DNA of 64,000 bases from Syngnathus acus (Eukaryota; Chordata; Actinopteri; Syngnathiformes; Syngnathidae), in the NCBI RefSeq assembly GCF_901709675.1, contig NC_051093.1:7183553-7247552 (forward strand), written 5' to 3'. The notes beneath the pieces are model-generated. The model made no database searches. It saw only the letters and a program-made list of their open reading frames with translations, and was not told the DNA's origin. Shown piece after piece: positions 1 through 13,395 of the stretch. The position numbers and the translations under genes are program-made. Each line of letters opens with the position of its first letter. The first letter of the stretch is position 1.

Positions 1-66
1 ACTCAATGTGTCCAAAATCCAAGAATTAGGGTTGTTCAATTATTCACGTAAATAAGATTTGCTCAC
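1..66 (-). other. ep300 intron, truncated by the window edge
   Basis: Donor GTGAGC on the minus strand follows the exon ending at 67. The intron runs off the left edge, so the next ep300 exon is not in the window. Confidence 0.8.
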
Positions 67-3000
67 CCTGAGGGCCAAATGGTTTCATGATGCAGAACAC
101 AGATCTGGTGCATTTTACGACCGCAGTCGCCACATTCCACAAGCCTGAGCAAAGATGGAGGACAATATAGCATCAGTTAGGAGCGCCATGAAAATTCATC
201 CTTTTTTACCACTAGCTATGAAATATTTATTATGAGTAGAATGAAAAATCTGCAGAAATTTTAGAAGGTTATACTTACAACTCAGGATCAAGAGTGTCGT
301 TCTTTTTTCTCTGGAATTGGTCTTTGTTGATGGACCTGCCAGAGAGACCCGAAAACCCGACGGTGAGAATCATCTTGAGCCTTGGCAAATATTCAAAGTT
401 CCTCACAAAAAGAATTGAGGAGAGAAACTCACGTTTGAGGCTGGGAAGGGTCATCGCCCAGGGAGACGCTCTCGCCCTGGATTTCGTTGAAACACTTCTC
501 ACAGAAGTGGTACCTGTCAGCAAGAAGCCCATATTTTGGTGAACTACACCGTTCGCCATCAGCACAGCCAATCACAGAGAGGGCACGGAGAAGCAGCCGC
601 CAATCAGGGCAGGGCGGGGCAGGCCGGGGGGCGTACACACAGGAGGAGGCAGAGGGCAAGGAAGGTCGTCGCCAGCAGCCAATCGTGATGCAGAAGTGTT
701 GTGTGGGCAGGGGTTTTGAGTTTGAGCGTAAATTTTGGAGTGGATGATTGGTCACACCAAAGCAGGCCAATGCAGACATCACAAGCGTTAAAAAAAGGGA
801 GGGAGGGAGAGAAGGGGAGGAGGGAGTCAAAATGAATATTTAAAAAAAAAGAAAAAGACGTGGAATAAATCGTTACAGACAGGGACAATGACGTTTGGGG
901 GAGGAGGGGGTGAAGGAACAGTGTGGACAACAACCAACAGAGGACAGAGAGCCAAGGCAAAGCAAAGATTAGCGTCAGACGTTCAGTGATAAACAACAAC
1001 AACTTTACAGCAACATGAGGGCTCAGTCTCCAAAACATGAGGGTGGATGAGAAGAAATATTACGCTTGAGCAACAAAAAGACCCATCATCCTTTCTGTTT
1101 ATTTATAAAGTGGGAACCCTCTCTCGGGCGGTGGGCAAAATTACCGCCCCCGCTGCTTCAGTCAAGTGGTCACGTATTGAGAAATGCGAAGCCAAATTAG
1201 TAACCAACAAATCAGGAGCCCCACTTTATGAATGACAACACAATGAAAATCTAAATGGTTAACGATGAAGATGGAGGCAAGGGTGAAGCCAAATTAAAAC
1301 TCATTTGTAATTGTACCACCACGTCAATAATACTAAAGGGCAGAAAGTATTATTAGTGTGCAAAATACAAAAACAAGTTGAGCTGAATTGACGTAGTAGT
1401 GTGGAAAGCGTTTTAAAATTCCATTGTTAAAATATTATTTGGAGGTGTGTCCAATGAGCAGACAGCCCTTACCTGTTCTGGTAGCTAAAATAAGCAGCAT
1501 CACGTTGGATGGTGCATAATTGTTTTCCATAGCAGCAAAGAGTTTGGGGGGGAAAACTCAAACTAGAGCAAGAAAGACAAAAAAAAAAAAATTGGCGGCC
1601 ATATTTATCAGTGCATAAACATTTTTGGGGTGATTTTTTTTATTGTGTCTGCTCACCTTCCTTCCACAGCAATATCCGAGACCCTGCATGACAGGATCGA
1701 TCTCAGTCTCAAAGACCTCGGCCAGCTTGGAGCAGTACTTGTACACTCGGGATGTCTTGCGGTTGTACAACCAGGCGTTGTTGAACATCAGCCAGATATC
1801 CTCCACATACTGCCACGGCTCTTGGTACTGCCCCGTGTCCAGTTTCCGCTTGACTGTAGACAGGTCCATGGGGTTCTTCACGATGTCAAAGTAGTCCTGG
1901 GTTGGAAAAGGTGTCGTCCGGATTCAAAAATCAGGGAGGGGGGTAGAAATTGAGGGTGAGAAGAGAGAGCATGTCCAAGAGGCCGAGATGAGGGGCGATG
2001 GGGATCGAGAACGCCATCATCAGCGACGTCAGGCATTGAAGTTGGACCAGAGTAGGGAGAGAAGAGGGTGCAGGGGGGACAATGTTGTTGAGCACTGCAG
2101 AAAAGAAGGTTTGTGTGCAAACAGAGAGACATGACAACTTCGGCCCTCGAGATCTTCGCTTTGCACCTTGGACTATACATTTATGCCTATGTCGGGAACT
2201 GGGACCAGCTGAGAGCCATGAGTCTGCTCATTTGGACTTGATAGCAAAAGTTGGTTGCAGAAGAAGGATTTTTTTTTTTTTTTACATGCATCCTTCTGTT
2301 CAAAAAGTAGCTGGCTCAGAGCCTCAGCTGCTTACAGTTAACGGGGTGCAAAACTAAGAACCGACCGATCGGAGCAAACGGCAAAAAAGCAGACAAAGCT
2401 TTACGTTTTTTAAGCAACATGGCGGACGGGATTAAAAGCGCCAGCAGCGTGAAATCAAGGGGGGGTCAAGCCATCTGTGCCGAGGTGAGGCAAATATAGA
2501 AGTTTGGAAATTTTGTTCCTGTTGGACAATTGATATGCATTCCTAATTTTACTATTAGACTCATTTGAAAAGAAATACTGTCATATATGAAATCGAACTC
2601 GAGAGGCAGTTTCAAGTCATCCAGTCGTGCCTGTTAATGAATATTTCTCAATTTCACATGAAACAATTTCTGACAGGTTCAGGCACACGCACACAATGTC
2701 GTCAATAAGATCAATTAGTGCCCCGCCTCTACACACTGCCTACGAACGCACTGCTACTGGTGAGGAACTGAACTAGAAAGCAAGCGATGGAACACACAAA
2801 TGATTGACGAAAGGCTACTTTGGAAATGAATCAAATGTGATAAACAAAAGCAATTGGCTTATGAACGTTACAAAAGACACAAATACTTTCATATCAACCA
2901 ATGTGTTATGAAAGCTTGACTGTCTTTAAACGATTTATTCAGTGGAGGCTCGGAACATATGAAATCGTATGAACTAAAAAGTATTAGTTTCCGATGTAAC

Positions 3001-6000
3001 TGTATTCATCACGTAATTTTTGCTTGGATTAATGAAATGTTCATAAGAGTAATTGCTTTGATTTACAGAGGCGTAGATATTTGTCACAGCCAAATCTCGT
3101 TTTCTTGACCTTTGACATGCAACAGAAATGAAAGCGTGAAGGCATTGTGGTCAAATTATGCCAATAAAACACACTCAATAGCAATCCCAAAGATGGGGGG
3201 AAAAAAAATGATAGAAGATGAAATTTATGACAAAAAAAAAAAAAACTACATTTTTAGAGGAGTTGAAGCAAAATGGCAGCCAGTGCAGTCCCTTACCAGG
3301 TTAGTTTTGTTACTAGTTCGAATACGTACGGGTATTCCCAGTAACTGGGGGTCCACCGGCTGACGGAAGGGGAGGGACTCGGGGTCCTGCCGGTACAAAG
3401 CCTCCAGGGTGGGCATCAGAGCCTGACGGAGCTCCTCTGGCTTAAAGACTGGAAGGAGAACAAAGAGCAGCGGCTATATCCACAATGCATTTAAGAATCA
3501 ATTATTTCTCTTTTTTTTTTATGTAACTAATTGTTGCTGTCTGTCAGCAGAGTGGGGGGGGAAGAAAACGAGAACTGTGAAATTTACTTTTCTTCTTGCT
3601 CTGAGTGTTGGCTGGGGAGCCTGCAGATGCCTCGTCTTGCTCTTTGGGCTCTTTTTTCACTTCTGGCTTTTTGTCTTCCCCAGTTTTCACTGAGGAAGAT
3701 GCAGAGGATGAAGATGTATCCATGGCCTCCGCTTCACACCCATTTTCTGATAAATTCTCCTTCTTTATCTGTATCTGGGATAGGGATATGATTTATTCTT
3801 CTCTGAAAGAAACCGATGGCTAAAAAAAATAACAACATTTGACAGTTTTACCTCATGCTTCTCCTCCGCTTTCTCGTCAGGCTCAACTTTGCCCGTCTTG
3901 CCCAGAGACTTGCCCTCTCCTTGGGTTTCATCTGATTCTTCCTCTTCTTCCTCCTGCTTCTTCACTTCCATTTTGATATCCTCTTGGATGGGAGTGGGAC
4001 CGTCCTGGTGGGCAAGCTGGGAACTTGGATCAGCACTGCTGCTGACCGAGGCTGGTGAAGACACCTGACCGTCCGTTGTTACGGGGAGCTTCGGGGACAG
4101 CTGCTGAAAAGAAAATGACAAAAAAAAAAGGTGAGATGGTCTAATGATGACAAATAATGGAGGGGGGGGGCAGAAATGTACTCACTGGCGTTGGCGGCAG
4201 CTGTAGTGGCACATGTGCATTCTGGGTAGGCACCGAAGAAGCCTGAGCTGCCTGGGGGCCTGAGGTAGTAGCCCCCCCAAGCGTCTGCTGTGGAAGCTGA
4301 TGAACCTTCTCAGAGCCCCCCACCTGCCCTTGCTGAGTCGCTTGCTGTTGATTCTGAGGGGGCAGCTGGGGCGTACTCGGGGTCTGCGGCTGCGGCGTCT
4401 GAGAACGAGGTAACGTGGGCGTCGTCTGATGAGGTTGAGGCGTTAAGCTGCGCGCTGGTGATGGGGAATTTGTACGGATGGGTGGGCAGTGAGGAAATGC
4501 GTTGGGCTGATTTGACGTGGAGGACGGAGGCATGTTGGGCAGAGGTCCTGCACCACAGACATTGGCGGCCCCCCCCATGGAGCCGCCAGAGGGTGCAGAG
4601 ACCGGGGCAGGGGTAGCAGACTGAGCTGAAGGGCTGCCGGCTGGTAGCGACGGCGGGGTTGACATCTGGTTCTGCAAAGATGAAGAAGAGGGTCAGGATG
4701 ATTTCAGGACTTTGATTCTCTTGTTTACTATCTCATGATCTCGGGGCCAGAAATGTTTACCAGCGGCACAGCAGTTTGCGATCCTGGCTGGTTCACACCA
4801 ACAGGACCAGAACCAAGACTAGGACTGGAGCCGGGAAATTGGCCTGGTGGGAGGTACTGGTTCTGTAACTGCGTGGCATTTGGTTGACCCATCCTTGTGG
4901 ATCCCATACCCATCTAAAAACAAGAGCAAGAAAGTTTTGGTTAGATATAAAATGTCATCATATTTAAATGCAAAAAAAGCAAATTTGTCACTCTACTTTT
5001 TTGGTGTATTTTATAATGTACTTAAAATGTATATGACATTGAAATTTTACATGCAGGATACCGACCTGGTTCATCGGAGAACTGAGTGTAAGCGGCGGTG
5101 TCGACCTTTGACCCATGGACTGCATCCCCAGCTGACCAAATTGGTTCATTCCTATATGGCAAAAAAGAGTTGGGGTGACATTAAAGGATAAAAAAATAAA
5201 AATAAAAGCTGATACGCTGGCATGTTAGAGTCCATAAATTCAACATCATCTTTTGATAATCTACACATCAACGTCCATAGATGCTTTGAAATGTTTCAAC
5301 AGGAAGTTGAAGAGACACACCTGCTGGGTTCTGCATCCTGTTCGCCACCTGATTCGGTCCTCCTGGTCGAATCATGGATGGATCGGCGTGAGGACCATCT
5401 GACACGATGAAAACATCAGTAACACCATTGATCAATTGGATTGCAAAAATGCTATGTATCCTTACTTGGAGGTTGCCCAGGGGGCATGGGGGGCTGGCCC
5501 AGGCTGAGAGGCCCCTGTGGGAAGCCTGAGGAGGCCAAGCTAGGTTGCCCCGGCATCATTGCCTGCTTTTGGAGACGTGTCCTCCTCTTTTCCTCAAGCT
5601 CCTTTTGGATCTTGTAGATCTTCTCTGCCAGGAGGTGGTAGTACTCCGCCTTGAGAAAAGTAGTGAGAATGTTACAGCCCAGTGATGCATCAATAATAAT
5701 TGATGACGACATTTTCTTTTTTTTTGCTCATTGGACACAAGTTTGTTGGTATTTACCCTACTGTTGGCCGACTCGTACATGTCCCCCTCTACTTTCCGAG
5801 CATACGCCACCAAATTTTCCATCCGCCGGTCCTTCAGAGCAGCTGGGTCAGGAGTAGGAAAGATGGCTTGTACGCTGTTCACAAAAAAAATTCTGTCAAA
5901 TTGAAAGAAAATAAAACTTGTTTTGCCCTCTAAAAGTGACACCAGGCAGATAATGTCGAAAATATTTTGATCATCGAATATGAAATAAAAATGTGTGTGG

Positions 6001-9000
6001 GTTTCCAAAGAAAATGAATCGATTAATCGACAACAAATCGATTAAATGGTCTGAAGACTCACAGTTTGTGTACAAGGTGGTTACGCAGGTCTTGCGTGAT
6101 GTCTTCATGCCAAGACTTCCTCATGGCTGCAGAAGGAGGAGCCGCAGTAGGCATGGATCCAAGGTTCCCCACGCCATCATTCATTAAACTGGTGAAGGCC
6201 CGAGGGGAATCGAACGGAGACAACATTTGGTATATTAAGCAAAAGCGGTTTGATTTAAGATGCTGATGTGAAGTCGTCTTACCTCTGCGCATTTAAACTG
6301 TTTTGCAACATGGCGTCTGGCAGCAGGGGCGCTTGGTGGTTTGGGGTCTGCACTCCACCATTCACTCCCATTGAGTTTCCTCCTGGGTAGAAATGAAAGA
6401 ATTTGCCTTTGAGTTAACTCAATTTACTCGTAAGTCAAGGTCGCACAATATGAGAAAAATGTTCATAAAAATAGACAAAACTCACCCATGACATTCAGAT
6501 TGCGCAACCCGGGTTGCCCTTGTATCCCCTGGTTTGGCAAGTTGGTCTGGGGTTGGGATGACTGTGGTTGCATCTGGTTGCCCTGATAGGTAAGACCAAG
6601 AGCAGCGTAGGCCCTCTCTATAGAGCTGGGGTCGATCTGATTGGGCGGGGTCAAGTTTGGGCTATTGGACTGCCCACCCGCTACTCCTGAACCTAAAGAG
6701 TTCACCAAACCGAGTCCTGCACTACTGACAAGAGCTGTGGTGGAGGGGGGAAAAAAAAAGATGAAAAGGGGACAAAAGGTGAGATTGGAGAAACCCAAAA
6801 ATATACACGTGTGCTGTCTGTCTGTCTGTCTACTCACACTGCTGGTTTCTCTTGTCTCCAGCGTTTTTCAAAGGCAGGCACACGGGACAGTCCTGCCGCG
6901 TGCAATTCTTCCAATGAGAGATGATCTGTCTTGATGAGGCACAGTGCGCCACTAGGACCAAAAAAAAAAAAGTTCATGTTTAAGAAGGAACAATAGAAAA
7001 AGGTTGACAATTCAGGATCAACTGGCTCCAATAAACTCACCCTGGCAGGACTTGCCAGCCTGGCAATGAGTCATGTGGTTAAGTACGTTCTTCATGGTGC
7101 GACAATGAGGCAGGTTGCACTGCCTCACTTCCCCGTTTGCTTGCTCCCTTCGCTGGCACTTGTGCGCATGGAGCAAGAGGACTAGCTGCTGTTGAATAAG
7201 CTTACGCTTCTCCGGGTCTGCTGTAGGGGGCGCTGTGCAGGGACCAGCCCCTACAGCACCCAGTCCAACCTGAGCTGCTCCCACCGCTGCTGCTGCTGCT
7301 GCTGCTGCTCCACCGACTGATACGCTGGCGATGCCTGGAGGTTGCTGCTGCTGAGGCATCTTGAAATAAGAGATAGAACAGCATGTCATTTCTTCACTTT
7401 GATAAAAAGCAACCTCTCCTCCCCAACACCTCACACACTACGACTACTACAAATGATTTAATCAAAGCATATCCTCTATGGATGAAGACGTGCATATAAT
7501 CCATCACCAAATCCTGACAGTGTAATTAAATTCACCCTTTTTTTTTTTTTCCTACCCGACAGGATCATGATACACTTTTCAGCTTTAATCAAATTGTCTG
7601 AGCGTTTGAGTAGTGTGCATCTTTTCCCGAGTGACTTTGGGTGAGAGGTGAGGTAACACACTCGACTGTCAATCTCAGGGTTGACACATCGGGGCAAACA
7701 ACTATCAATGTTCATATTTAGAGACAATTCAAAAGGGTCTGCCAGATCAATCAAGCATGCACGTCTTGGACCAGGATATCAATTTAAAAAAAAGACTTCT
7801 TACCATTCCAGGCATGCCTTGACCCGATGTCACCTTCTTTTCCATGTTAAACTGGCTGGCCATATTGTTGGCCATTCCGGCTTTATTCTGGAGTTGTGGG
7901 CTCAGCCCTGCTCCAGGCAGCCCTTGGCCAGCAGACGGACCATAGGGACCACCATAGGGGCCCGCATTGGCAATCATATTCATCTGTGGGAGGCGAGGAG
8001 ACAACTCAGATATGGGAAAGACGGGAAAACGAATGCATGAAGGATTCCAGTAATAGGGGAATCATTCTCGTTTTAAATAAAGGTCAGATAGTTTCTTCAG
8101 CATTTAAACATATTGAAATTGCAGAAGAAAAAAAAAATGGAGCTGACTGTTGTCACACCTATCGTTCTTCTGATAACTTTCATTTCCAGATTTATGTTTC
8201 ATTCCGTGGGAAATTGAGATGCACAGTGGTCAACGGGCCAATGGCCATACAGCAGAGAGTCAAACTAAACCACATCCCCGACATACCACAGACTTGCAAC
8301 AACAATGCAACTGCGACCAACATCTTGAAATGTGAACATTTTCCCAAGAACTAAAGTATGTGCCATTCATGTTTCGGCTCCCTTACCTTGTTCAGTGTTC
8401 CTGGTTGCTGCGGTCGTATCCCTGGCTGACCCCCGGACCCCATTTGCTGACCTTGCTGCTGCTGTAGTGTTTCGGCTAGAAGATTACTGTTGTTACCCAT
8501 GCCAGCACCGCCAGGGTAAGCCATCCTTGACGAGCCGTTCATCACGTGACCCGCCATCAAGCCTTGCTGTTGCTGTCCATTGGTGCCTCTCTGGGCACCC
8601 ATCCAGCCTCCAACCATCCCAACCTGCTGCATTAGTCCGGTTTGTTGCTGTTGGCCTTGAGGGGGCATGCCTTGAGGTGCACCGGGGGAGATGCTGACAC
8701 CTCCCAGTATGCCCATGGGAGCCCCTGGTCCGGCACTGTTGGAAGTGGGGCCACCCTGCTGGGATGGTCCACCAGTACGCAAAAGTTCGGACAACTGTTT
8801 GTGTTTCGCAGCAGCATCCTGGCTTCCCAAACCAATGCCTCCGAGACTTGTATGGAGTTGGTTGATGTCTCCTCCATTGGTCAGACCCAGGTCCGAGGAG
8901 CTGATGAGCTCGTCCGGGAGGTCGTGCTCAAGGTCAAAAAGTGAACCAAAATCTAGAAGTAACAAAGTCACAAATTACAAGCCGGTAAAATAAAGACAGA

Positions 9001-10793
9001 CTGATTAAACTGAAAACCAGTCAAATAAATATTTCATATGCCATGTGGCATAGAGGTGACTCACATTTGGAAAAACATGTTTATATTCATTACTAATTAT
9101 TTTCAAATTCTGGACTGTCTCTGCCTCATCGCTTATTGAGTTCGGAGAATCTTTACTTATATATTTTATTTTATGAATGGTGGCTCAAAACTACTGAATG
9201 AATGTGAGAGTCCACAGGAAAAAGTTTTAAGTGGATACAAATTGGTTCTCCTCTTACACAAAATTAGAGCAGGCAAGAAACAGAAAAATGAACTTGGAAA
9301 TAGCTCTTAAAGATCTATCATTTAAAGTATTTAAAAACAAAACCATTATTTGAGTAATTATATCACCAAATCAATTCAGTTCAATTTTCACAATGCAAAT
9401 CAAACCGCAGTTGATTTTAAAGTACAGATTATTTAGAGATGTAATTTATAGGAGACTAGAGAAAAGTTTGTTGCAAAAGTGACTTTATTTTGTAAGAGTA
9501 AGAAAAGTCGTAGAAATGATTCCAATCAATTGAAATTGCGAAAAACTTGTGTTTTAGTATCGATGCATTATTATAGCTAATATGGTCGTCCACAAGTCCA
9601 AAAAGTATAGTTGTTTCGTAGTAAGTCTAAACAGACGTAAAGTTGATTACGTCTACGTGTCAAATAGTGGAATAATTTGATTTCAAAATATTTCAAAGCA
9701 CAATTAAATTGAGAGGATTGCAAATGCTTTAGAAAAGTGTCGATCGATTATTTGGGGAAGGAGTGGAGCATTGTCGCTGCGCTGGCAGACAATGGAGGGA
9801 GAAGCAGAAGGGGTATTGTCGGTAAAACAAAAGTGAAAACCACTTGGCCTTACACTTACATGGGACAATTTGGAAATGCTCGACAATTCCTTTAGAACGC
9901 GGCGCCATATTTTAAAAAAAGACGACATTTTGTGATTGATTTGAACGCTTCGCATAACTTCAATCAAGTATTGAACAATGGTTAGCTGCGTTACAATTGT
10001 TCACTTAAGCCCGAGTGTAATGGCAGCTAAAATACACGTCGAGGACATTTAAGGGACCCCAAATTTACTCTCGCTTTGACCAACAGTAGTGATTGCTACA
10101 ACGGAAAAGCGTCGTTCTGGTGATCGATAAATTCTACGCCAATGTTTTTAGCTAGCCGGCCGGTGGCTCTAGTAGTTTTTTTTTTTTTTTTTTTTTTAAA
10201 CAAGCTCGTCGGCTAGCCCATTCTTGTAGCGTCACTTTCTCTAAAAACCAGTTTCATAAAATGAGTTTTGTATGTTCACTTTTTTTTTTTTTTCGATTGT
10301 GATATTTCTCATATCCCCGCCTGGTCACCTCCGTCGTTTTTGTTCACTTTGAAAGCAAAAAGTGAACTTTGACGGCAATTTGGAGTGCTTCTACTCTCCC
10401 ATTGTTTGGAGGTGGATCTTGCACTCGCTAGCTTAGTTAGCGCACCGATGCTAACGCTTCAAAACATCACTCGGAGAAAGTTGATCGTGCCGCCAGCTGC
10501 ACTTCGGCTTTGCTCTCTAGCAACACACTTTCACCCAAAATCGACTAAGAAACACACTCACACCCTGAACAAGTTGTTTATATCTGTGTCAGATCAATTC
10601 GTGCAACTCTGCAAGGTTTGCAAGATGAGAAAGTAATAAACGCACACTTTCAAGTTATTGTCTCCTCGCAAACAAAATGGATACGAAATCTCTACATACC
10701 GTTTCCATCACTTGCAGACACGGAGAGCGCTGGAGAGGACAGCTTTGGCCTCTTGGCTGAAGGCGGGCCGGACTCCAGGACATTATCGGCCAT
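67..10793 (-). CDS. ep300: Histone acetyltransferase p300, 5' part (partial gene, with a frameshift)
   Basis: Nuclear transcriptional co-activator and lysine acetyltransferase. Coding exons read on the minus strand: 10793-10700, 8952-8387, 7983-7804, 7359-7041, 6951-6838, 6734-6486, 6382-6283, 6188-6063, 5874-5757, 5649-5466, 5398-5321, 5151-5066, 4913-4761, 4671-4186, 4103-3852, 3774-3588, 3448-3330, 1896-1657, 1562-1473, 513-433, 335-279, 144-67. About 1,319 codons are present. The start reads [20 protein letters not shown], as in p300. Domains in order: nuclear receptor interaction region with [18 protein letters not shown]1 zinc finger (about residues 328-420; [26 protein letters not shown]), KIX (about 555-645; [17 protein letters not shown]), a Pro/Gln-rich linker, bromodomain (about 1090-1200; acetyl-lysine pocket [13 protein letters not shown]), then RING and PHD cysteines. 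The acetyltransferase, ZZ, TAZ2 and C-terminal parts lie left of base 1. Exon 1562-1473 carries one extra base in a homopolymer, which breaks the frame. The paralogue crebbp is the alternative; the start and the neighbours favour ep300. Confidence 0.95.
1546..1552 (-). other. Seven-C run with a +1 frameshift in an ep300 coding exon
   Basis: On the coding strand this is C7 in the exon 1562-1473. The preceding exon ends in phase 0 and the following exon (513-433) needs phase 2, so an 89-base exon is required; the sequence has 90. With six C the exon would read [15 protein letters not shown], which matches p300. With seven it runs into a TGA about 20 codons on. Sequencing or assembly error is the likeliest cause; a real polymorphism is possible. 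Confidence 0.85.
1897..3329 (-). other. Long ep300 intron
   Basis: AT-rich intron of about 1.4 kb that splits the bromodomain coding sequence (exons 3448-3330 and 1896-1657). Both splice sites are canonical. I see no gene, RNA or clear repeat inside it beyond short A and T runs. Confidence 0.6.
7286..7309 (-). repeat. GCT trinucleotide repeat coding for polyalanine in ep300
   Basis: Eight GCT units on the plus strand. Read on the minus strand in the ep300 frame they sit in a run of eight alanines just before the TAZ1 domain ([17 protein letters not shown]). The human p300 sequence as I remember it has no alanine run here. Confidence 0.85.
8953..10699 (-). other. ep300 first intron
   Basis: About 1.75 kb between the first two coding exons, with donor GTATGT and acceptor TCTAG. 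It contains a run of 22 T at 10176-10197. No supported coding sequence was seen on either strand. Confidence 0.65.
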
Positions 10794-12660
10794 ATTTTTG
10801 ACAAATTCAAAAAAGGAAAAAAAGTTTGAGATCCACAAAGGGCAATCGTGTTCCCCTTATTTGTGCTTTCTAATCCGAATTGCTTCCGATCGTCCCCCCA
10901 CCGCTTGGGGGACGGGAGGGGAGAAAACGGCTATGTTGAATTGTTCCACCGCTCTCCTTCTCGGTTTATTCCTGTGTACAGAGATCAGCCCCCCTCCCCT
11001 GGCGGATAGTTTGTTTCTTCGCAGATTTGAACAGAAGGAGGTGGGAAGGTGGAGTCGGCGTGCGGTCCGCTGACAACCGCACGTAGCCTGGGCTGCGCAC
11101 AATTGTCCCAGGATCCTTCCTCCGTCGCTTGCTAAGTCTTATCCGCCATGGTGGCGGAGCAATCCGGTAGTTCTGCTTGAAACGCTCCGGTGAGGAGTCC
11201 AACGGGAATCCCGATAAGCACTTTTGCCAGCGAGCTTTTTCCTCATGCAACACTGGGTGAATCCTCAGTTGCGTTTCCAATTCGACTCAGCTGGACATAC
11301 ATCGCGGCAAGATTTCCAATTCTCAAAAGGCAATCAACTGGTGCGTTGCGAAATGGGTTGGAGTGCTGCTCCCGAAGAAGGGGAATTAGACAATGCTGCA
11401 CAAGGACGTATAAGAATAGTGTCCGCTCAGAGAAAACTAAAATGGTCATGCGTGAGATTGATCGGTGCACTTGAGTGTTTGAATCATGCAAGGCACTGGG
11501 TCCACAAGAACGGGCTCATGTTGCACATCTGCCGGTTTGCAACCCCTCGGCGCGATCGTGCCTATTGCAGCATGCGGGCGAGGGCAACGACACCAAAAAG
11601 AAACTTGGCAAAAATCACAAACGGTGCAAGCGATTCTGAACCAGACTTTATTCGTGGCTAGCACAGTTCGGAGGGTAACTAAGGTGCTAATTGGCGATGA
11701 GCGACCAGTCAGATTGATCCAATTAGCCTCGTTTGATTTTTACACACGATCACTTATCTGTGCTCGAGGTGAGCATCTCCCATCGTTTAACTCTCGTTAG
11801 AAACGCTTGAAAGCAAAACCGGAGAAATCTATATTGCCACTCACTGCACTCGGTGATGTTTTTGCCTGTCCACTACAAGAAAGATTTTGGGGGAAAAACT
11901 GAAGCCGGAGGAGAGCTGCGGAGATGTCACAAACATTGACTCGCTGAAGTAAATGATCGCTATTCCTGAAGCAAAAAGGTCCTCGTCGCTATCACGATCA
12001 TGAAATACTTGGGGCTTAAAAAACTCATTGACTCTTTGTGATGGAGAATGCTCCGCTTTTGCGTTGCTCCTAACAATTTCTCCTCTCTTTAAATGTGTCT
12101 TTCTTTCCACCTCTCCCTTCTGCCCGGCAGCAATTTATTTATATAATTGTCTATGTGGGCTCTTTCCTTCCTCCGCGACGCAGGCATTATTATTTTTCAT
12201 GTTTTCCTGCAGCCGTTTTTTCGCAAATTCCCCCGTGCGTTATGATATGTAGCCCTCTTCCGCGTCTTCGCTCCACGAAACACCCCCTTCCTTGGATTTT
12301 TTCAGAGTATTTCCTTCTCATATATAAATATATATATCACCGACTCCCGCTTCCTCGCCACAGCCGCCTTCTCTTTCCCGGGGACGTCTTTTTCTCCCTG
12401 TGTAACACGGACGGGATTTGGCCAGGTTGTTTTCCAGCCGGCGGTTGTCAGAGCGGCTGTCACCGGTCGCCAGAGTCACTCCTTCCCTCGGTTATCTCCT
12501 CCGCTCGGACGGTCAGTCCGCACAAACAAAATGGCGGCTTGTTGTTTCTACTCCTCTGATGCGGGGGGAGGGATGGAGGTACGGCAACATTAGGCGTGAA
12601 GGGGAGGATGGTGGGAGGAAGTCTTCGAATGTGTTCGGGATTCTCCGGAAACGCTCGGTC
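10794..12660 (-). promoter_or_regulatory. ep300 5' untranslated region and promoter
   Basis: About 1.9 kb upstream of the ep300 start codon, with GC-rich patches and no convincing coding sequence. Two places look like promoter sequence. One is a YY1-like AAAATGGCGGC at about 12528-12538. The other, at 11142-11158, is an inverted repeat TCCGCCA-TGG-TGGCGGA. The transcription start cannot be fixed from sequence alone; mammalian p300 also has a long leader. Confidence 0.45.
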
Positions 12661-12690
12661 GACGCTCAAACATAAAGCGCCATTAGTCAA

Positions 12691-13395
12691 GTTAAAAGTA
12701 AAAAAAAAAAAAAAAAAAGTACATGTTCAAAAGCCAAGTATCAACACAATATCCATTTTGATACTTTGACACAACGGGGAAAAACAAACAAAAAACATGA
12801 CTTTTTTTATTTGAGACGCCAGAGCATTTTTAAACACACATGTAGATCATTTTCTTAAAAAAAATAGATCTGGCAAAACACAAACACTTCTTACCCTCGC
12901 AGGTCTTTGATTTTGATTACCTAGCAGCACCAAACACGTTCACGTTCCACATTTAATGTGAATCACTGTAGATTAGAATGAGTTGTGAAATTATAGCAAC
13001 CATGCATTTCTGACAAGTGTGTGCAACAATGCAGGATTCATGGGAAGACATGACAAAATGTGATAATTAACATTTTGGGGCTTGTATTCAAAGCTCAGTG
13101 TCTGGTTTCGCACACTGACAGCTCGGTAACAATGCAGTAGATTTCACATGGTTAAAAGCTTGAATATCTTGTATATAAATATACTCTCCCTGTCCAGAAA
13201 AATCTACACCCAAACTTCTGGCTCTTCGGAGTCACCAAGTTTTTGGTGGTTTGCCAATATACTCAGGCTGTAAATAATCTCTTTAAAATTGAGTGCACAA
13301 ATTTCATGAAGCGTCACCATCTTCCATCACCATATGGACAAATGAAAAGTGGAGAACATTCAATGCCGACCATCACTGCCACGTCTCCTCCTGCC
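12691..13395 (-). other. xpnpep3 3' untranslated region and short spacer to ep300
   Basis: The stretch downstream of the xpnpep3 stop is AT-rich. A poly(A) signal AATAAA on the minus strand (TTTATT at 12806-12811) would give a 3' untranslated region of about 600 bases. An A run of about 18 lies near 12701-12718. No further gene was seen. Confidence 0.55.

Noticed and set aside
11142-11158. Start codon in a Kozak-like CCGCCATGG near the ep300 leader
   Set aside because: The ATG is part of an inverted repeat, its frame is not connected to a family-like protein, and it is on the strand opposite to ep300.
10618-12559. Several open frames upstream of ep300
   Set aside because: Overlapping frames on both strands with no conserved domain, in a GC-rich leader region; most likely chance.
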